Below are positions 12,095 to 23,306 of a stretch of 64,000 bases of DNA, piece after piece. A program made the translations under genes and the position numbers. The stretch's first letter is position 1; the number at the start of each line of letters is the position of its first letter. The notes below the pieces were generated by a model. The model ran no database searches and was not told the origin of the DNA. It saw only the letters and a program-made list of their open reading frames with translations. Source of the stretch: Torymus aiolomorphi (taxonomy: Eukaryota; Arthropoda; Insecta; Hymenoptera; Torymidae); the NCBI GenBank assembly GCA_036365515.1, contig CM070874.1, positions 21,216,709 through 21,280,708 on the forward strand, given 5' to 3'.

Positions 12095-12430
12095 GAAGGC
12101 GAGCACCTTTTCGCTTGTGTATCGAACAGTATTTTTTGACACGACGTGTTCAAAAGCATGATTTAGCACATGCTTTTTCATTGAAGCGTTGCGAAATCGA
12201 GCTTTGCGTGCGGAGTGTCAAAATAATACAGATACATTTCCTGTGATTTTATCCTAGTGTGGACGTTTGCGCCTGAGCGTAGCGAGGGTCACCTTCTCAC
12301 TCGCGTATCAAACCGTATTTCTTTTTACGACGTGTACAAAGCTTGATTTAGTACATGCTTTTTGATTTGAGCGTGTGCGAAATCGAACTTTGCGCACGGA
12401 GTGTTAAAATATATTCAGTATACGAAATTT
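12095..12430. repeat. Two-copy tandem repeat, about 190-bp unit
   Basis: The block CGAACAGTATTTTTTGACAC, then CATGCTTTTT, CGAAATCGA and TTTGCGTGCGGAGTGT, appears at about 12120-12235 and again diverged at 12310-12415. It borders the outer LTR element and is not part of it, because the CACT target duplication lies inside the following unique stretch. Confidence 0.6.
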
Positions 12431-12449
12431 ACTTCTCCCTATTGACACT

Positions 12450-12863
12450 TGTAACGGGCGCCGATATAAGTCGCGAGAATCACGTACAATGCGTCGCGAG
12501 ATTCGAATAGCGCGCGATTGCTCGCATCGTGATCGGGAGCGCGCGCCGCGGCACTCGAACGAAGCAGACAAAGAAGAAGGTCCGTCGTCCATCACCGCCG
12601 CACATCATGTGGAGGATAGTGTTAGGACGAGGGTCTCTAACGTCACGAGGCCGGGAACAGTGAGAGTTGCTCCATCCCCGTCCCGAATTGCAGCGAGTGC
12701 GAGAAAGAGAGAGAGCGAGTGCTGCGATGGATGGCCAGCGACGGGTAAGCTGAGTAGGCTGATCGTGGGACCTGCGTGCATCCGCGACGGGCGCGTGGGC
12801 GATCTCCCCCGTCGCGGGTATTGTTGAGTATTAATGTTCCGCGGAGTCGTGTCCACGTGCGCG
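12450..12863 (+). repeat. Outer gypsy 5' LTR, first part
   Basis: It begins TGTAACGGGCGCCGATATAAG and matches the 3' LTR at 24679 onward, including the AGGCCGGGAACAGTGAGA block and the GTTCCGCGGAGTCGTGTCC block just before the break. The last four bases, CGCG at 12860-12863, are the target duplication of the inner element. Indels relative to the 3' LTR are present: the 3' copy has extra sequence around 24800-24990. Confidence 0.85.
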
Positions 12864-13197
12864 ACTTATGTAGGAAGCCCCGGTGGATCACCAAGGAAAG
12901 GTAACACACACACAGGTAACACTCGCCAAAGTAAGTAATCGAACAAAGGGTGTTGATTAGAATAATGATTTATTAAAACGTCGTTACAGGTTGGATGCCC
13001 GACAGAGACTGGCGATCGTCGATGCGAAATGCAGTAAGAGAGTATAACGAGAGTATATGTATAAAGTATATATGAAAAGTATACATTGCATCTTCATTGT
13101 CTTCTGGCTTCTCTTTGTCCATGCAGATTCCATTCGGAGCGATAAGGAGGCTGGCTGGCCGATGCGTCTAAGTACTTATGTGGTGACTCATATAACT
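12864..13197 (-). repeat. Errantivirus-like element, 3' LTR
   Basis: 334 bp, matching the right LTR nearly throughout. It preserves the empty mariner site (ATGTATAAAG near 13057) that is split in the other LTR. A polypurine-like CCATGGAGG lies just inside it on the minus strand (13198-13206). Confidence 0.9.
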
Positions 13198-13710
13198 CCT
13201 CCATGGCCAAGTTCAATGACGTCCTCGTCTTTGATATCCTTATCTTTGGACTTTTTGGTAAGTTGCGGCCGTTGTTTCTTGACTTTTATTTTGTATATTA
13301 AGTAAATCGATGTAATCGTTATGAACAGCAATACTAATATAATTGAACTTGTAGACAGGACGAATTCGGTTCTAATTTGATTAGAAACTGGCATATTTAG
13401 TGTAGGTGATGTCAAAGTTTTTAGAGGTTCGAAATTCAACTGGTGGTCTTTGATAACTAAAGGTGAAATTAGGCTGGATTGTTCCATTTCACCAAGATTT
13501 TCGTCAAGTCGGTATCCCTGTATTTGTACATCATTTCCTTGTATTTCATATGTTCCTCGGAACATCAATTAGTCATTGTCATGTTTAACCTTGATCGGAT
13601 AATTACTCGATACTAGCGTTAAATTCTCAGATAATTTGTATGTCAGTATTAAAGGTGGACTAATTGAAATGATAATCGGTTTGACTCTTTCCGTTATAAT
13701 TTGTTGACAT
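13188..13710 (-). pseudogene. env-like remnant, C-terminal part
   Basis: The minus-strand frame from 13568 down to 13188 ends with a hydrophobic segment of about 22 residues (VLSTSSIILVLLFITITS...) followed by a basic stretch and an acidic tail. This is the usual membrane anchor and cytoplasmic end of an insect retrovirus Env, which acts in the virion and cell membrane. Open sequence continues upstream to about 13710 beyond an in-frame stop at about 13570. The upstream part of env is displaced by the LINE fragment and continues at 14610-14897. The total recoverable length is well below the usual 450-500 residues and no signal peptide is seen, so this copy is broken. Confidence 0.6.
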
Positions 13711-13744
13711 AAAAATTCTTTTCATACATCTAGTCATAAATAAT

Positions 13745-14601
13745 TCATACATAAAGTCATAAATACTTAGGGCTGTATTTCGACTACAATATGAAATGGG
13801 ATAAGCATATAAGATATATCATTAAAAAAACCAAATACCTAATTTTTGTCTTTGCCAAGATAAAAAATATGATGGATACAAAAACATTAATGATAATATA
13901 TTATGCTTTCTTTCATAGTCTAATCAATTATGGGGTAATTGCCTGGGGTGGTGCGTACGATAATAATATGAAACTAATACAATCAACACAAAACAAAATA
14001 TTGAAAATCATAAATAAAAATAAATTCTCTCAAACTAATCCACCTCTTGAAATAAAAAAATTATTCCAGTTAGAGTCAATATCCTTACATTATTCTACAT
14101 TAAGAAATAAATATATAAACAGTGCGAGCAAGACCAGAAACAAAACAATTCAATTACCTAAATGTGATAAAAGAATTAGTGATAAAAATAGCTACAATGA
14201 AGCTATAAGGGTCTTTAATGGGCTATCTACGGATCTCAAAGTTATGAATTTAAGTAGACAATTAATGAAGAAAAAATTAAAAATGTTTATAGTAAAAGAT
14301 GCAATATAATTTCAAAATAATAATCAAATCTTAACCAATATATCTAACAAATTATTTAACTGTTATTTATGTACTACAATGGATTTTATCGATGTTAACA
14401 AACACTACGCACATACCATTATATAGTTTTTAAGAATTTTGTAGTTTGTAATATTTTTTTTAGTTTGTAAGTTTTCTATGTACCAGATCTACACACAGGC
14501 AATAATATTTGCCTCAGTAGGATTTACTTACTTATGTATATTTCGTATATAATAATGTAATGTAAATATTTTCTGGAAATAAATAAATAAATAAATAAAT
14601 C
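13745..14601 (+). mobile_element. 5'-truncated LINE with (AAAT)n tail inside env
   Basis: The coding part (13757-14309) is the C-terminal end of a CR1/Jockey-type reverse transcriptase, past the catalytic palm: YLGL..., WDKHI, a YG...AWGGAYD block, then QSTQNKILK. The endonuclease and YADD core are absent, as expected for 5' truncation during target-primed reverse transcription. The 3' UTR ends in about six AAAT units at 14577-14600. It is oriented opposite to its host element. An exact target duplication could not be fixed. Confidence 0.75.
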
Positions 14602-14609
14602 TGTCGGCA

Positions 14610-14897
14610 CTTATTAGCAAATAGTTTTATATATGTCCCGGTCAAACTCCATGGCGTGGTGATAACTTCTGTCTGATTGTTGTAATTGATTATAGCAAGT
14701 CTTTGATGGAGTGAAAATTCGATAGGATTAAGGATAGGGATTTTGATAGTGTACACAATAAGATTTTGTGTGAATGCATTTGATCCCTGAGCAAAGCGGA
14801 AACCTAGCAAATTATGATGGTGTAATATTAATTCTTTCTGAGAGTAGATTGACAATAAATGTACACGTATATCCGATATTTGGTCATATGTTAACAA
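14610..14897 (-). pseudogene. env-like remnant, upstream part
   Basis: About 95 open minus-strand codons directly downstream of the pol end (88 bp gap), ending where the LINE tail begins. The content (LLGFRFAQGSNAFTQNL, then NNQTEVITTPWSL) resembles the central ectodomain of gypsy-type Env only in general character. I assign it from position between integrase and the membrane-anchor remnant. There is no N-terminal signal, so env is internally deleted. Confidence 0.45.
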
Positions 14898-14984
14898 TTC
14901 TAAGTCGAATATTTGTTCATTGAAAATAAATGATCTTTTAATTTTATTAAGTAATCGTAATGCGTCTTATTTTGGTTGATTTCG

Positions 14985-16320
14985 CTACTCTCCGCGAGCA
15001 GAGCTATGAGCATCAAGATTAGTGCCGTCTTCATTGCCCTGCAAAGAAGAAGTTTTTCTTATTCTTTTGGCACTTCGTAAATTATATCGGCGTTCTTGAC
15101 CATGAATATAGCAACCTAACGAGGGGCCTTGTTGTGTCTCTACAAGTAATTTTTGATATCGTGGTGCGGTTTTGTCGCGTTGTTGTTGATGTGTTTTCAT
15201 GTAAATTTCTTTATTTTCTAACGATTTGTCAGGACTATTAGGTAACTTTTGTTGCTCTTTTTGGTTTCTGTAGAGCGTGTCATAAAAAGGTAAAATTTCA
15301 TTTTTTCTGATTTCATTATATCTTTCTATGGTATCGGCATCCGGCTCGATAATGTATTTCTGTAGTTCGTCATAAGATCCATATAACAGTGTAAAAGGCG
15401 TATAGTTAGTTGTAGAGTGTATACTCTGATTGTATATTAAGAAAGCGGTGATCATAAGATTTTTCACTGTTTCTTTTGGATTTTGATTGGATAAAATACT
15501 TAATTTTTCCTTTAGGGTTGAATGCAGTCTTTGTATGGGTCCATTCGATGTGTGTCTGTTTATCGTTGTTTGATGATATTGAATTTTATGTATGCGGCAA
15601 AACTCCTTAAATACTGTTGAGTTGAATTCACTTCCGTTGTCTGTCGTAATTTTATCCGGAAAGTTATGGTGTGAGGCAAAGTGTCTCAATTTGTTTATCA
15701 TGGTCATGGCATTTCCATCTGGTAAATAATAGGCTTGAGCATATTTGGAAAAAATATCTATAATTGTTAAAAATTTATCCTTGTTGAAATGAAATACGTC
15801 TATGTGTATATGTTCGAGCGGTCTTCTAGCTATAATAGGGCCGTATGTTTCTGTTTCATATGGGTTTCTCTCATACTTATGCTCTAAGCATATTTCACAT
15901 TTATTTATAAAATTTTGAATAAGTCGATCCATATTAAGTGTATAGAGTTTTCTCTTAAAGTGTAATAAGGTCTCTCGAATACCGTTATGATTTTGATTAT
16001 GATATGTCTCGAGTTCTTTTATGAAATTATTTTTATCAATCGTAGGGGTATACGTGGTTGTTTTGATTAGTTTTAATTTTTCATTGAAATGATCCTTCAA
16101 TGTTCTATACGTAATTCTTTCCATTTCTTCGGTCGTAAAGTAGATACCATATTGCTTATCGGGTTTAATATTTTCCTTGAAAAATTTAAGTAAATGTGTT
16201 TCTGCGTTTGATTTATTAATTTTCACCGTGTATTGTACTTGAAGTTTATCTTTGTTTACTTTTAAGTTGTAATCATTTCCTCCTTTTATGATAATGCTGT
16301 AATTAAAAGCGTGAACATTT
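14985..16320 (-). pseudogene. Errantivirus-like pol, integrase region
   Basis: An HHCC zinc module (HNQNHNG..., then CEICLEH) precedes a DDE catalytic core: Asp in [10 protein letters not shown], Asp in TTDNGSEF and Glu in LHSTLKEKL. This enzyme inserts the cDNA into chromosomes in the nucleus. The frame 14985-16226 is intact, but it is in a different frame from the preceding RT/RNase H ORF, which stops at 16328. A frameshift in the 16226-16340 region therefore separates them. Open codons upstream of 16226 continue the protein. The C-terminal tail is basic ([11 protein letters not shown]), as in the family. Confidence 0.85.
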
Positions 16321-16327
16321 TTGTCTG

Positions 16328-17530
16328 TTATAGGTAGTGAAAAGGTCGAATTTTCTTCAGCTGTGTGAATTTGTCTATTGTTTTATTAGCATTAATTTCA
16401 ATTCGACTCAGTGCGTCGGCGACGTAATTTTCAGAACCCTTTTTGTATTTTATTATGTAATCATATTCTTCTAATCTTAGTCTCCATCTAATCAGTCTAG
16501 CGTTAGGCGTTTTTAAAGAATAGAGCCAGGTTAATGGCTTATGATCTGTTTCAATCGTAAATTTCTTACCATAGATATATGGTCTAAATTGTCTACATGT
16601 TTCCACTATTGCCAGTAATTCTTTCTCTATCGCCGGATAGCTTTGTTCTCCTGAGTTTAATGTTCGTGAATAACACGAGATAAGATGTTGTTCTTGAGAT
16701 AAAACTGCACCTATTGCTAAGTTTGAGGCATCGGTTGAGATAGTAAATGGTTTGGTGAAGTCTGGGTAGACGAGCACTGGTACGTTAGTGATCAATTCTT
16801 TGAGTTTCTCGAACGCTTCTTTATAGTCTTTATCTTCTGGATCTATTTTTTCTTTTTTCTTGAGTGCTTTTGTCATTGGTTTCGCTATTTTTGCGTAATT
16901 TTTTATGAACTTTCTGTAAAAGCCGGTTAGTCCTAAAAATATTCTAACTTCTTTTTGGGTTTTAGGTATCGGATATTTTAGAATTGCTTTGATCTTATCA
17001 GGATTTGGTTTGATTCCGTCTGCTGTTATTATATGGCCTAAAAATGGAACTTCTTTCCTTAGAAATTCACTCTTATCTAATTGAATTTTTAAACCATATT
17101 TCTCTACTTCTTCGAATATTAGCTTCAGATGTTGTAAATGTTCTTGGAGTGATTTCGAAAATATTACTATATCATCCATGTAAACGAAGCAGAATTTATG
17201 TAGATATTTCATTAAAATTCTATCCATCAGACGTTGAAAAGTAGCCGGAGCGTTTTTTAAACCAAAAGGCATTCTGACATATTCATAGTTTCCGTTTTCT
17301 ACGGTAAACGCTGTCTTTTCAATTGAATCTTTGTTGACGGGTATTTGGTGGAAACCTTGCGCTAAATCTAATGTATTAAAATAAGAACATTTGCCCAGAT
17401 TTTCTAGAATGTCGTCCATTCTAGGTAATGGATATTTGTCTTCGATGGTGTTGTCGTTTAATTTACGATAATCTATTACCATTCTCCATTTTTTCTTCCA
17501 CTTGCATCTTCTTTCTTCGGAACTATCCAT
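16328..17530 (-). pseudogene. Errantivirus-like pol, reverse transcriptase and RNase H
   Basis: The RT palm is clear: [35 protein letters not shown] and the catalytic YMDD (near 17180). RNase H follows, with DAS in FTISTDASN, Glu in [11 protein letters not shown] and TDHKPL. The frame opens within the finger domain. The preceding residues of RT ([18 protein letters not shown] and following) are in another frame of the ORF that ends at 17476, so there is a frameshift at an A-rich stretch around 17490. The enzyme copies genomic RNA into DNA. This copy cannot make a full polyprotein. Confidence 0.9.
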
Positions 17531-19020
17531 ACGGGGGATGAGTAGGGCGAGTTGCTTGGTTGAATAATTTCTTCGTCTAACAGTTTTCTGATTTGAGTTT
17601 GAATTTCTTCTTTTAGATGGTATGGGTATCTAAAACTCTTTACATAGATAGGGTGATCGTCCTTTGTTCTTATATTGTGTGAAACCGCAGAAGTCGCTGA
17701 TAATTTTTTATTTTCATTGTAGAAACAGTCTTTGTACTTCTGGCATAGTGATGTAATTTTATATCTTTCTTCTTCGTTCATGTGATCAGTTCTTATCGGT
17801 AATTCTACTCCTTGATGATGATTCACTTTAACATTCTGATGATCGTCGGGTATATTTTTAAAGTAATTTATTTCAAACTTAGATGTGCTAAAAATTTGAG
17901 TTTTGTAATTAATATTCGCTTCCAAATTCTGCAAATCCTTATGTCCGATTAAACAATCGTACGTATAGTACCATGTTGCTATTAAGAAAGTTATAGGTGT
18001 GTCGTCACCGTATTCACGTAATATAGGAAAGGTAAGCGCATGTGTACCTTTCGTCGTTTTGTGCACCGATTTAATTTCGAATTCGTAAGGAAATATGAAT
18101 TTTGAAAATAGTTTATATGCAATTTCTGGATTGATAATGGATGATGAGGCTCCAGAATCGATGAGAATTTTAAGAGGTGGATTTGTCGTTATTAAGTGTG
18201 GTAATTCGGGTGAATTGCTAATCGAATTTAAATTTATCACGTTATTTCTGTTGTATTGGGGAGCTTGTTGAAAATTTTGGCAATTATCACTCTCGTCGTT
18301 TTCTTGATTAAATTCTTCATGGTCTTGCATAGGTGAGTTATTTTGATAATCGACTATTTCTTCTTCTCCTTGGTCTTGTTGATGATGCAACTCTTCAGCG
18401 ATAAAGTTTGCTGGTCCTGTGCTTCTAAAGAAGTTCGTTCTTGGCTTAAAGTTATTTTGTGCTGGTGAATTATTCGATCTATTTGTTGGATTAACGCCTT
18501 GTTTGTTAGTATTTCTTGTACTGACTGACATTGGTGTTGGTTGGTAATTTTGTTGTCTTGGCAGATTATTATTATTTTGACCAAAATTGTTATTACGATA
18601 ATTTGTGGGGATAAATCCAGGTTGTGTTTGTGCAAATGCGGGTGTCGGTTGCAAATAAAATGGATTTACATTTCTTGAAGTACTTGGTAAATTATTTGAA
18701 GGGTGAATAATTTTTGGATTACTATTAGTCGCAAATGGGTTTGTACTTTTAGCATTGATTGTACCGAATACGTTGGGCTTAGGTTTGTTATCACGTTGTC
18801 GTGCGAAATTGAGGAAAGCACTTTGTTGTTCATGGTTGTCGTATTTACGGCATTTTATTATACATGACTCAAGGTCGTCTAAATCAAAATGTAGCAAGTA
18901 AGAATGGTACGGCTCTTTAATACCATTTATAAAAGTACTTTTGGCTACTGTGTCATAAAATGTATTTTTAATACTTATAACATTAGCATCTCGATTATTT
19001 AACTGTATGTGTTCCTTCAA
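17476..19020 (-). pseudogene. Errantivirus-like gag C-terminus, protease and RT start
   Basis: 514 open codons. The first part is the C-terminal half of gag, then a long Asn/Gln/Pro-rich linker without a CCHC knuckle. An aspartic protease follows, with LIDSGASS at about residue 285, then the beginning of RT. The protease cleaves the polyprotein. The ORF is joined out of frame both upstream (to 19060-19422) and downstream (to the RT ORF). A programmed shift between gag and pol is normal in the group, but these breaks lie inside gag and inside RT, so I read them as mutations. Confidence 0.85.
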
Positions 19021-19059
19021 TTTATTTAGCCTGCTCTTGATTTCGTCCGCGTATTTTTC

Positions 19060-19422
19060 TTAAGACTGATTTATCAATTGATAACATACACTTAGTCTGT
19101 TAAATAGTAACTCCTCCGAACTTGGGTCACTAAATCTATTAACTAAGAGCGTTTTACATGCGGCATATGTAGCCGGGTTATTTGCCACTATTAGGTCTAG
19201 TGCTTCACCGCGAATCTTTGATTTGATTAATGCGAATAATGCCTCGTTTATTGCATTATCTGTAGTCGCCACATTTTCGACGAATTTGTCGCACGTTTGT
19301 ATAAAGTGCGAAAGGAGTCTTGTACCTCCTTCATATATGGGGATCGCGTCGCCCCATATCGTAAGTCGCAATTTAAATTGTTCTACCGTAAGATTTTGTT
19401 GATTATCTCCGTTATTTGCCAT
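19060..19422 (-). pseudogene. Errantivirus-like gag N-terminus
   Basis: It starts with ATG at 19422 (MANNGDNQQNL) and runs 120 codons with the helical capsid-like pattern of gypsy gag. It ends in a stop after LINQS, caused by a frameshift: the continuation (ADEIKSRLNKLKEH) is open in the next frame. The first ATG lies about 250 bp downstream of the primer-binding site, as expected for the first ORF. Confidence 0.8.
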
Positions 19423-19675
19423 TTTGCTTTATCTTTGATTACGCTTCACGTAAAATCAATTGCACTTAGAAGGATAGGGTTGGGTAGGATATAGGAAATT
19501 TCAAAGACTTACTAGTTTGTCTTTAATGATTTCGGATGAATCTCTGCTTGCAGGTGGACTCCAATCTTGACGTCGTAGGTTCCATGATGATGGACGTTGA
19601 AACGCCAACTGCTTCCTCGCTGAAGATTTCCGTCACCAGGTTGAGGGAGAATCTGAGTTTTTGCAGCTTCACGGT

Positions 19676-19693
19676 CCTGTCTCTGCAGCGCCA
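19676..19693 (-). promoter_or_regulatory. Primer-binding site of the errantivirus-like element
   Basis: Read on the minus strand, the LTR end ATAACT overlaps by one base with TGGCGCTGCAGAGACAGG, the tRNA-complementary site where cDNA synthesis starts. The one-base overlap and TGGCGC beginning are typical of gypsy/17.6-type elements. Confidence 0.8.
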
Positions 19694-19890
19694 GTTATGT
19701 AGCAAGCCCCGGTGGATCACCAAGGAAAGGTAACACACACACAGGTAACACTCGCCAAAGTAAGTAATCGAACAAAGGGTGTTGATTAGAATAATGATTT
19801 ATTAAAACGTCGTTACAGGTTGGATGCCCGACAGAGACTGGCGATCGTCGATGCGAAGTGCAGTAAGAGAGTATAACGAGAGCATATGTA

Positions 19891-21175
19891 CGAGGGTCAT
19901 TTGAAAAGTACCTAGCCTACAAATGAAAACACAAAAATTTTACAAAAAATAAAATTTATTTTTCAATGTAGTCTCCTTTTAGTTGAATACACTTGGTCCA
20001 GCGGTGTTCCAATTTTTTTAACCTCGTTGAAAAAAATGTTTTCTCTTGGTTTGCAAAATAGGCCTCCGTGGTGGCGATTATTTCGTTATTGGAGTGGAAT
20101 CTCTTCCCGGCGAGCGAATTTTTTAAGTTCGGAAACAAAAAAAAGTCGCACGGAGCCAAATCTGGAGAATACGGTTGATGGGGCAGCAGTTCGTAGCGTA
20201 ATTCGACCAATTTAGCCGTGGCGAGTGCAGAAGTGTGAGCCGGTGCATTATCGTGGTGGAAAAGCACTTTCTTTTTAGACAATTTTTCTTCTAACACGGC
20301 GTCAAATCGGCTCAATAGTTCGGCGTAGTACTGTCCTGTGACCGTTTTGCCCTTCTCCAGATAGTCAATAAAAATCACACCTTGAGAATCCCAGAAAACA
20401 GTGGCCATCACCTTTCCGGCCGACGGGACCGTCTTCGCCTTCTTCGGAGCAGGTTCACCGGGTAAGGTCCACTGTTTTGACTGCTCCTTGGTCTCTGGAG
20501 TGTAGTAGTGAATCCACGTTTCGTCGACGGTCACGTAACGACGCAAAAACTCTTTTGGATTGCGATTAAACAGCTCAAAACACTGCTCTGAACTGGTCAC
20601 ACGGATGCGCTTGTTGTCTGCAGTCAGCAAACGCGGCACCCACCTTGCTGACAGCTTCCTCATGCCTAAAATCTCATGTAGGATATGCCACACGCGTTCT
20701 TCTGAGATGCCTACTATCGCAGCTATCTCGTGCACCTTTAATCCGCGGTCTGACAAAACGATATCGTGTATTTTTGTCACGTTCTCCTCCGTAGTGGCTG
20801 TTTTCGGAGCACCTGGGCGTGGATCATCAAAAACCGACGTACGACCACGTTGAAACTCGTTATACCAAAATTTAACGGTCGCCATCGAAGGAGAAGCATC
20901 CCCATACACTGCATCCAAGCGTTCTTTAATTTCACTGCGCGATTTCCCATCCAAAAACAAGAATCGAATCACCGACCGATATTGTTCTTTCTCCATTTTT
21001 TCAAAAATCAACGGACACATTTGCTTTCACACGCTCTCAAAAATAAACTACAACTCCGATCCGGCTGAAATTTCGTCTGTAACCGTTTACAGGAAGATAC
21101 TGCACTGTAGTGTATTTCTGGTGCGATAGTGGCACCATCTGGCAGTGAGGCTAGGTACTTGTCAAATGACCCTCG
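19891..21175 (-). mobile_element. Complete mariner element
   Basis: 1285 bp, flanked by TA at 19889-19890 and 21176-21177. The terminal inverted repeats are about 28 bp (CGAGGGTCATTTGA[A/C]AAGTA on each side) with one mismatch seen. The empty site is preserved as a single TA in the sister LTR near 13057, which proves the borders. Confidence 0.97.
19956..21020 (-). CDS. Mariner transposase, apparently intact
   Basis: 354 codons from ATG (21018-21020) to stop. A second in-frame ATG eight codons on (MEKEQYRSV) may be the real start, giving the usual family length of about 345. The N-terminal half carries the paired helix-turn-helix DNA-binding region. The catalytic triad reads Asp in VDETWIHYY, Asp in HHDNAPAHTS and Asp in YSPDLAPCDFFLFP. 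Exactly 34 residues separate the last two, as in DD34D mariners. No frameshift or stop. The protein cuts and pastes the element at TA sites. The intact frame and near-perfect ends point to recent activity in this genome, or recent arrival. Confidence 0.95.
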   Translation of the reverse strand: MCPLIFEKMEKEQYRSVIRFLFLDGKSRSEIKERLDAVYGDASPSMATVKFWYNEFQRGRTSVFDDPRPGAPKTATTEENVTKIHDIVLSDRGLKVHEIAAIVGISEERVWHILHEILGMRKLSARWVPRLLTADNKRIRVTSSEQCFELFNRNPKEFLRRYVTVDETWIHYYTPETKEQSKQWTLPGEPAPKKAKTVPSAGKVMATVFWDSQGVIFIDYLEKGKTVTGQYYAELLSRFDAVLEEKLSKKKVLFHHDNAPAHTSALATAKLVELRYELLPHQPYSPDLAPCDFFLFPNLKNSLAGKRFHSNNEIIATTEAYFANQEKTFFSTRLKKLEHRWTKCIQLKGDYIEK

Positions 21176-21317
21176 TATAAAGTATATATGAAAAGTATAT
21201 ATTGCATCTTCGTTGTCTTCTGGCTTCTCTTTGTCCATGCAGATTCCATTCGGAGCGATAAGGAGGCTGGCTGGCCGATGCGTCTAAGTACCTATGTGGT
21301 GACTCATATAACTCGCG

Positions 21318-21916
21318 CGTAGCGAGCGGGTGGCGTCCCGCCAAGTCTCGGCCTGTCGGTTATTATTTGATAGATTATTGTCCGAGTTTTGCGCCCCTTA
21401 GCGCGTCTATCTTTAGTTCAATTAAACCGTTCATTTTTATCTTAAATAGTCGAGTCACGAGTACTTATTGAGCGCACCTTAACCTATGCATGATTTCCCG
21501 AATACCGCCCTCTACCCTTTTCAGCAGCTGCAGCTAGTCGCAGGCATAGCCTCCTAGAGGAACATCGGTAGCGGGAGTAAGTATCTCAATAGCCGCTCGA
21601 GAGGTTAGACCGATCGGCGTTGTACGCGGGAAAGACCGGCTGCGCTGGTAACGCTAGGTCATAGCGAGCAGCCGGTAGTTCGCGGGCAGCAGTTGGCAGC
21701 AGCGGCAGAGCGCAGCGCCGGTTCTAGTGGCAAGCGGCCTAGGCTTTCTACATTAGAAGCCGGGCTCGCATGTTCGGAACCTGTGCCGAGGCGCTTCTGC
21801 CGGACTACAGGTAAAATTCTACAACGGTGAGTTGCCCGGGCGTAGAATACCCCCGTATATTACCCGCGAACCCCTGAGAGGGATTAATACCCTCTCCATA
21901 ATTGAACCCCGTTACA
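21318..21916 (+). repeat. Outer gypsy 5' LTR, second part, and leader junction
   Basis: It matches 25248-25846 almost base for base (GTCTCGGCCTGTCGGTTATT, then CCTCTCCATAATTGAACCCC) and ends GTTACA. TGGCGCCGTTAACTTG, the probable primer-binding site, begins at 21919. Confidence 0.9.
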
Positions 21917-23306
21917 ACTGGCGCCGTTAACTTGTTGGAAAACATAGGTCGAGACTCGCGTTGCGAATAATTAATTATCGAGAGGGATAATTAATTATTA
22001 GAGAAGTGTATAGTGTGTGCAAGGGTGACCAACTGGTGGTCCATAACCTTGCTTGGAGGGTATAACCTGGCCTGGACGTACTTAGCGAGGACATTGCTTG
22101 TGAAGGCCGAGCATTGTCGAAGTACTTAGTGAGGGCAACAAAGAGATTAATTAAAAATTATTTATTTATTATTTATTACACTATTTATCAACATTGCTTT
22201 AGCAATAATAGGTTTTTAGCGTTCGATCTCTTTGTTGGACAAATCACGTGCACGCCGGGACGTAAAGTAGCAGATTACACACCCAATTCGTATTTTAAGG
22301 GTTATTAGCGGAAATTTGCGCATTTTTGGGAAATACGCGTGAGCGCGGACGCGGGGGACGGCCTAGAGGTCGCGCGGAGTAATTTTGAGGCCGCGCATGC
22401 GCAGAAACAGGAAAAAAGAAAGTGGAAAATCACTATCGCGGAATCGTTAGCGCATCTCACGGGGAGGTGCGCGCATCCACTAATTTCGAGTTTGCGCATG
22501 CGCAAAGGGTTGAAAAATTAAAATTTTGATTTAACACGCGGAATCGGTAGCGCATCTCACTGGGAGGTGCGCGCATCACTAATTTCGAGTTTGCGCATGC
22601 AAAAGGGTCGAAAAGTCGAAATTTTGATTTAGCGGAATCGTTTGCGCACGCGCTGGAGGACATTTTGTATATAGTGACTTGAGTTCCGCGCATGCGCAGT
22701 ACGCGGAAAACGCAAGTTTCGATTTTTCGGCGCGGAATCGTTTGCTCAGGTGCCGAATAGATTTGTGCAGATAGTAGAAGCGAGAAAAGTCAATTAGTTT
22801 ATTTGCAATTCGCAATCAAAAACTTATAACCCCGCGAGAACGCTCACGCATCCGCGAAATCGCGACCGCACCGATTTTATCGTTTGCGCATACGCTGAAT
22901 CGTTGGCGCATGCGATAAAAACGTGTGCACATTGCGCAAACAAGCGAATTACGTTTGCGCAATAACCATAAAGCGATATAACCTCCAAGCAAGACGGTTA
23001 AAAAGCGGGTTACCCGGGTCTTGCGATTAGAGACCAAACCACCAGTTGGGGAAATTCGTGTTTTCTTTAGCCAGTGGTAATCCAGTAGGTACCCTGTGAA
23101 GGATACCACTGGCAGTGCAAAAGTACTCTAGAGTCCGCGAGATTGAACGGCAATCCCCTTGCACACACCCGACCTGCGACTGTTAGTGTCATGGGTTACG
23201 ATATCGAGGAGGCCGTGGAAGAGTAGTTACAGTCGATCGCCCGAAGTGAGATCGACGATTACCTCCCCGGCTCGAATTAAGGTGAGAAGGGTCGGTATTC
23301 CGCCTC
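21917..23306 (+). other. Untranslated leader of the outer gypsy element
   Basis: A long leader without gag similarity. It contains diverged repeats around 22430-22620 (AATCGTTAGCGCATCTCAC and GGGAGGTGCGCGCAT blocks) and several TGCGCATGCGC palindromes. An inverted pair lies near 22030-22065 and 22976-23052 (CTTGCTTGGAGG against CCTCCAAGCAAG). No host gene is indicated. Confidence 0.6.

Larger units (their letters stand above)
12864..21313 (-). mobile_element. Errantivirus-like Ty3/gypsy element (gag-pol-env), inverted
   Basis: The two LTRs are each 334 bp once the mariner is discounted. The plus-strand left LTR is 12864-13197, and the right LTR is 19693-21313 with mariner inside. The termini AGTTAT...ATAACT without TG/CA, gag without a zinc knuckle, and a trailing env-like ORF with a membrane segment agree with the gypsy/17.6/ZAM group. 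CGCG flanks both ends (12860-12863, 21314-21317). By eye the LTRs differ at about seven positions, so the insertion is fairly young, yet gag, pol and env all carry breaks. A LINE fragment (about 13750-14600) lies within the env remnant. Confidence 0.88.
19693..21313 (-). repeat. Errantivirus-like element, 5' LTR with mariner inside
   Basis: The LTR is 1621 bp long, of which 1287 bp are mariner plus one TA. The remaining 334 bp match the other LTR in length exactly. Confidence 0.92.
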
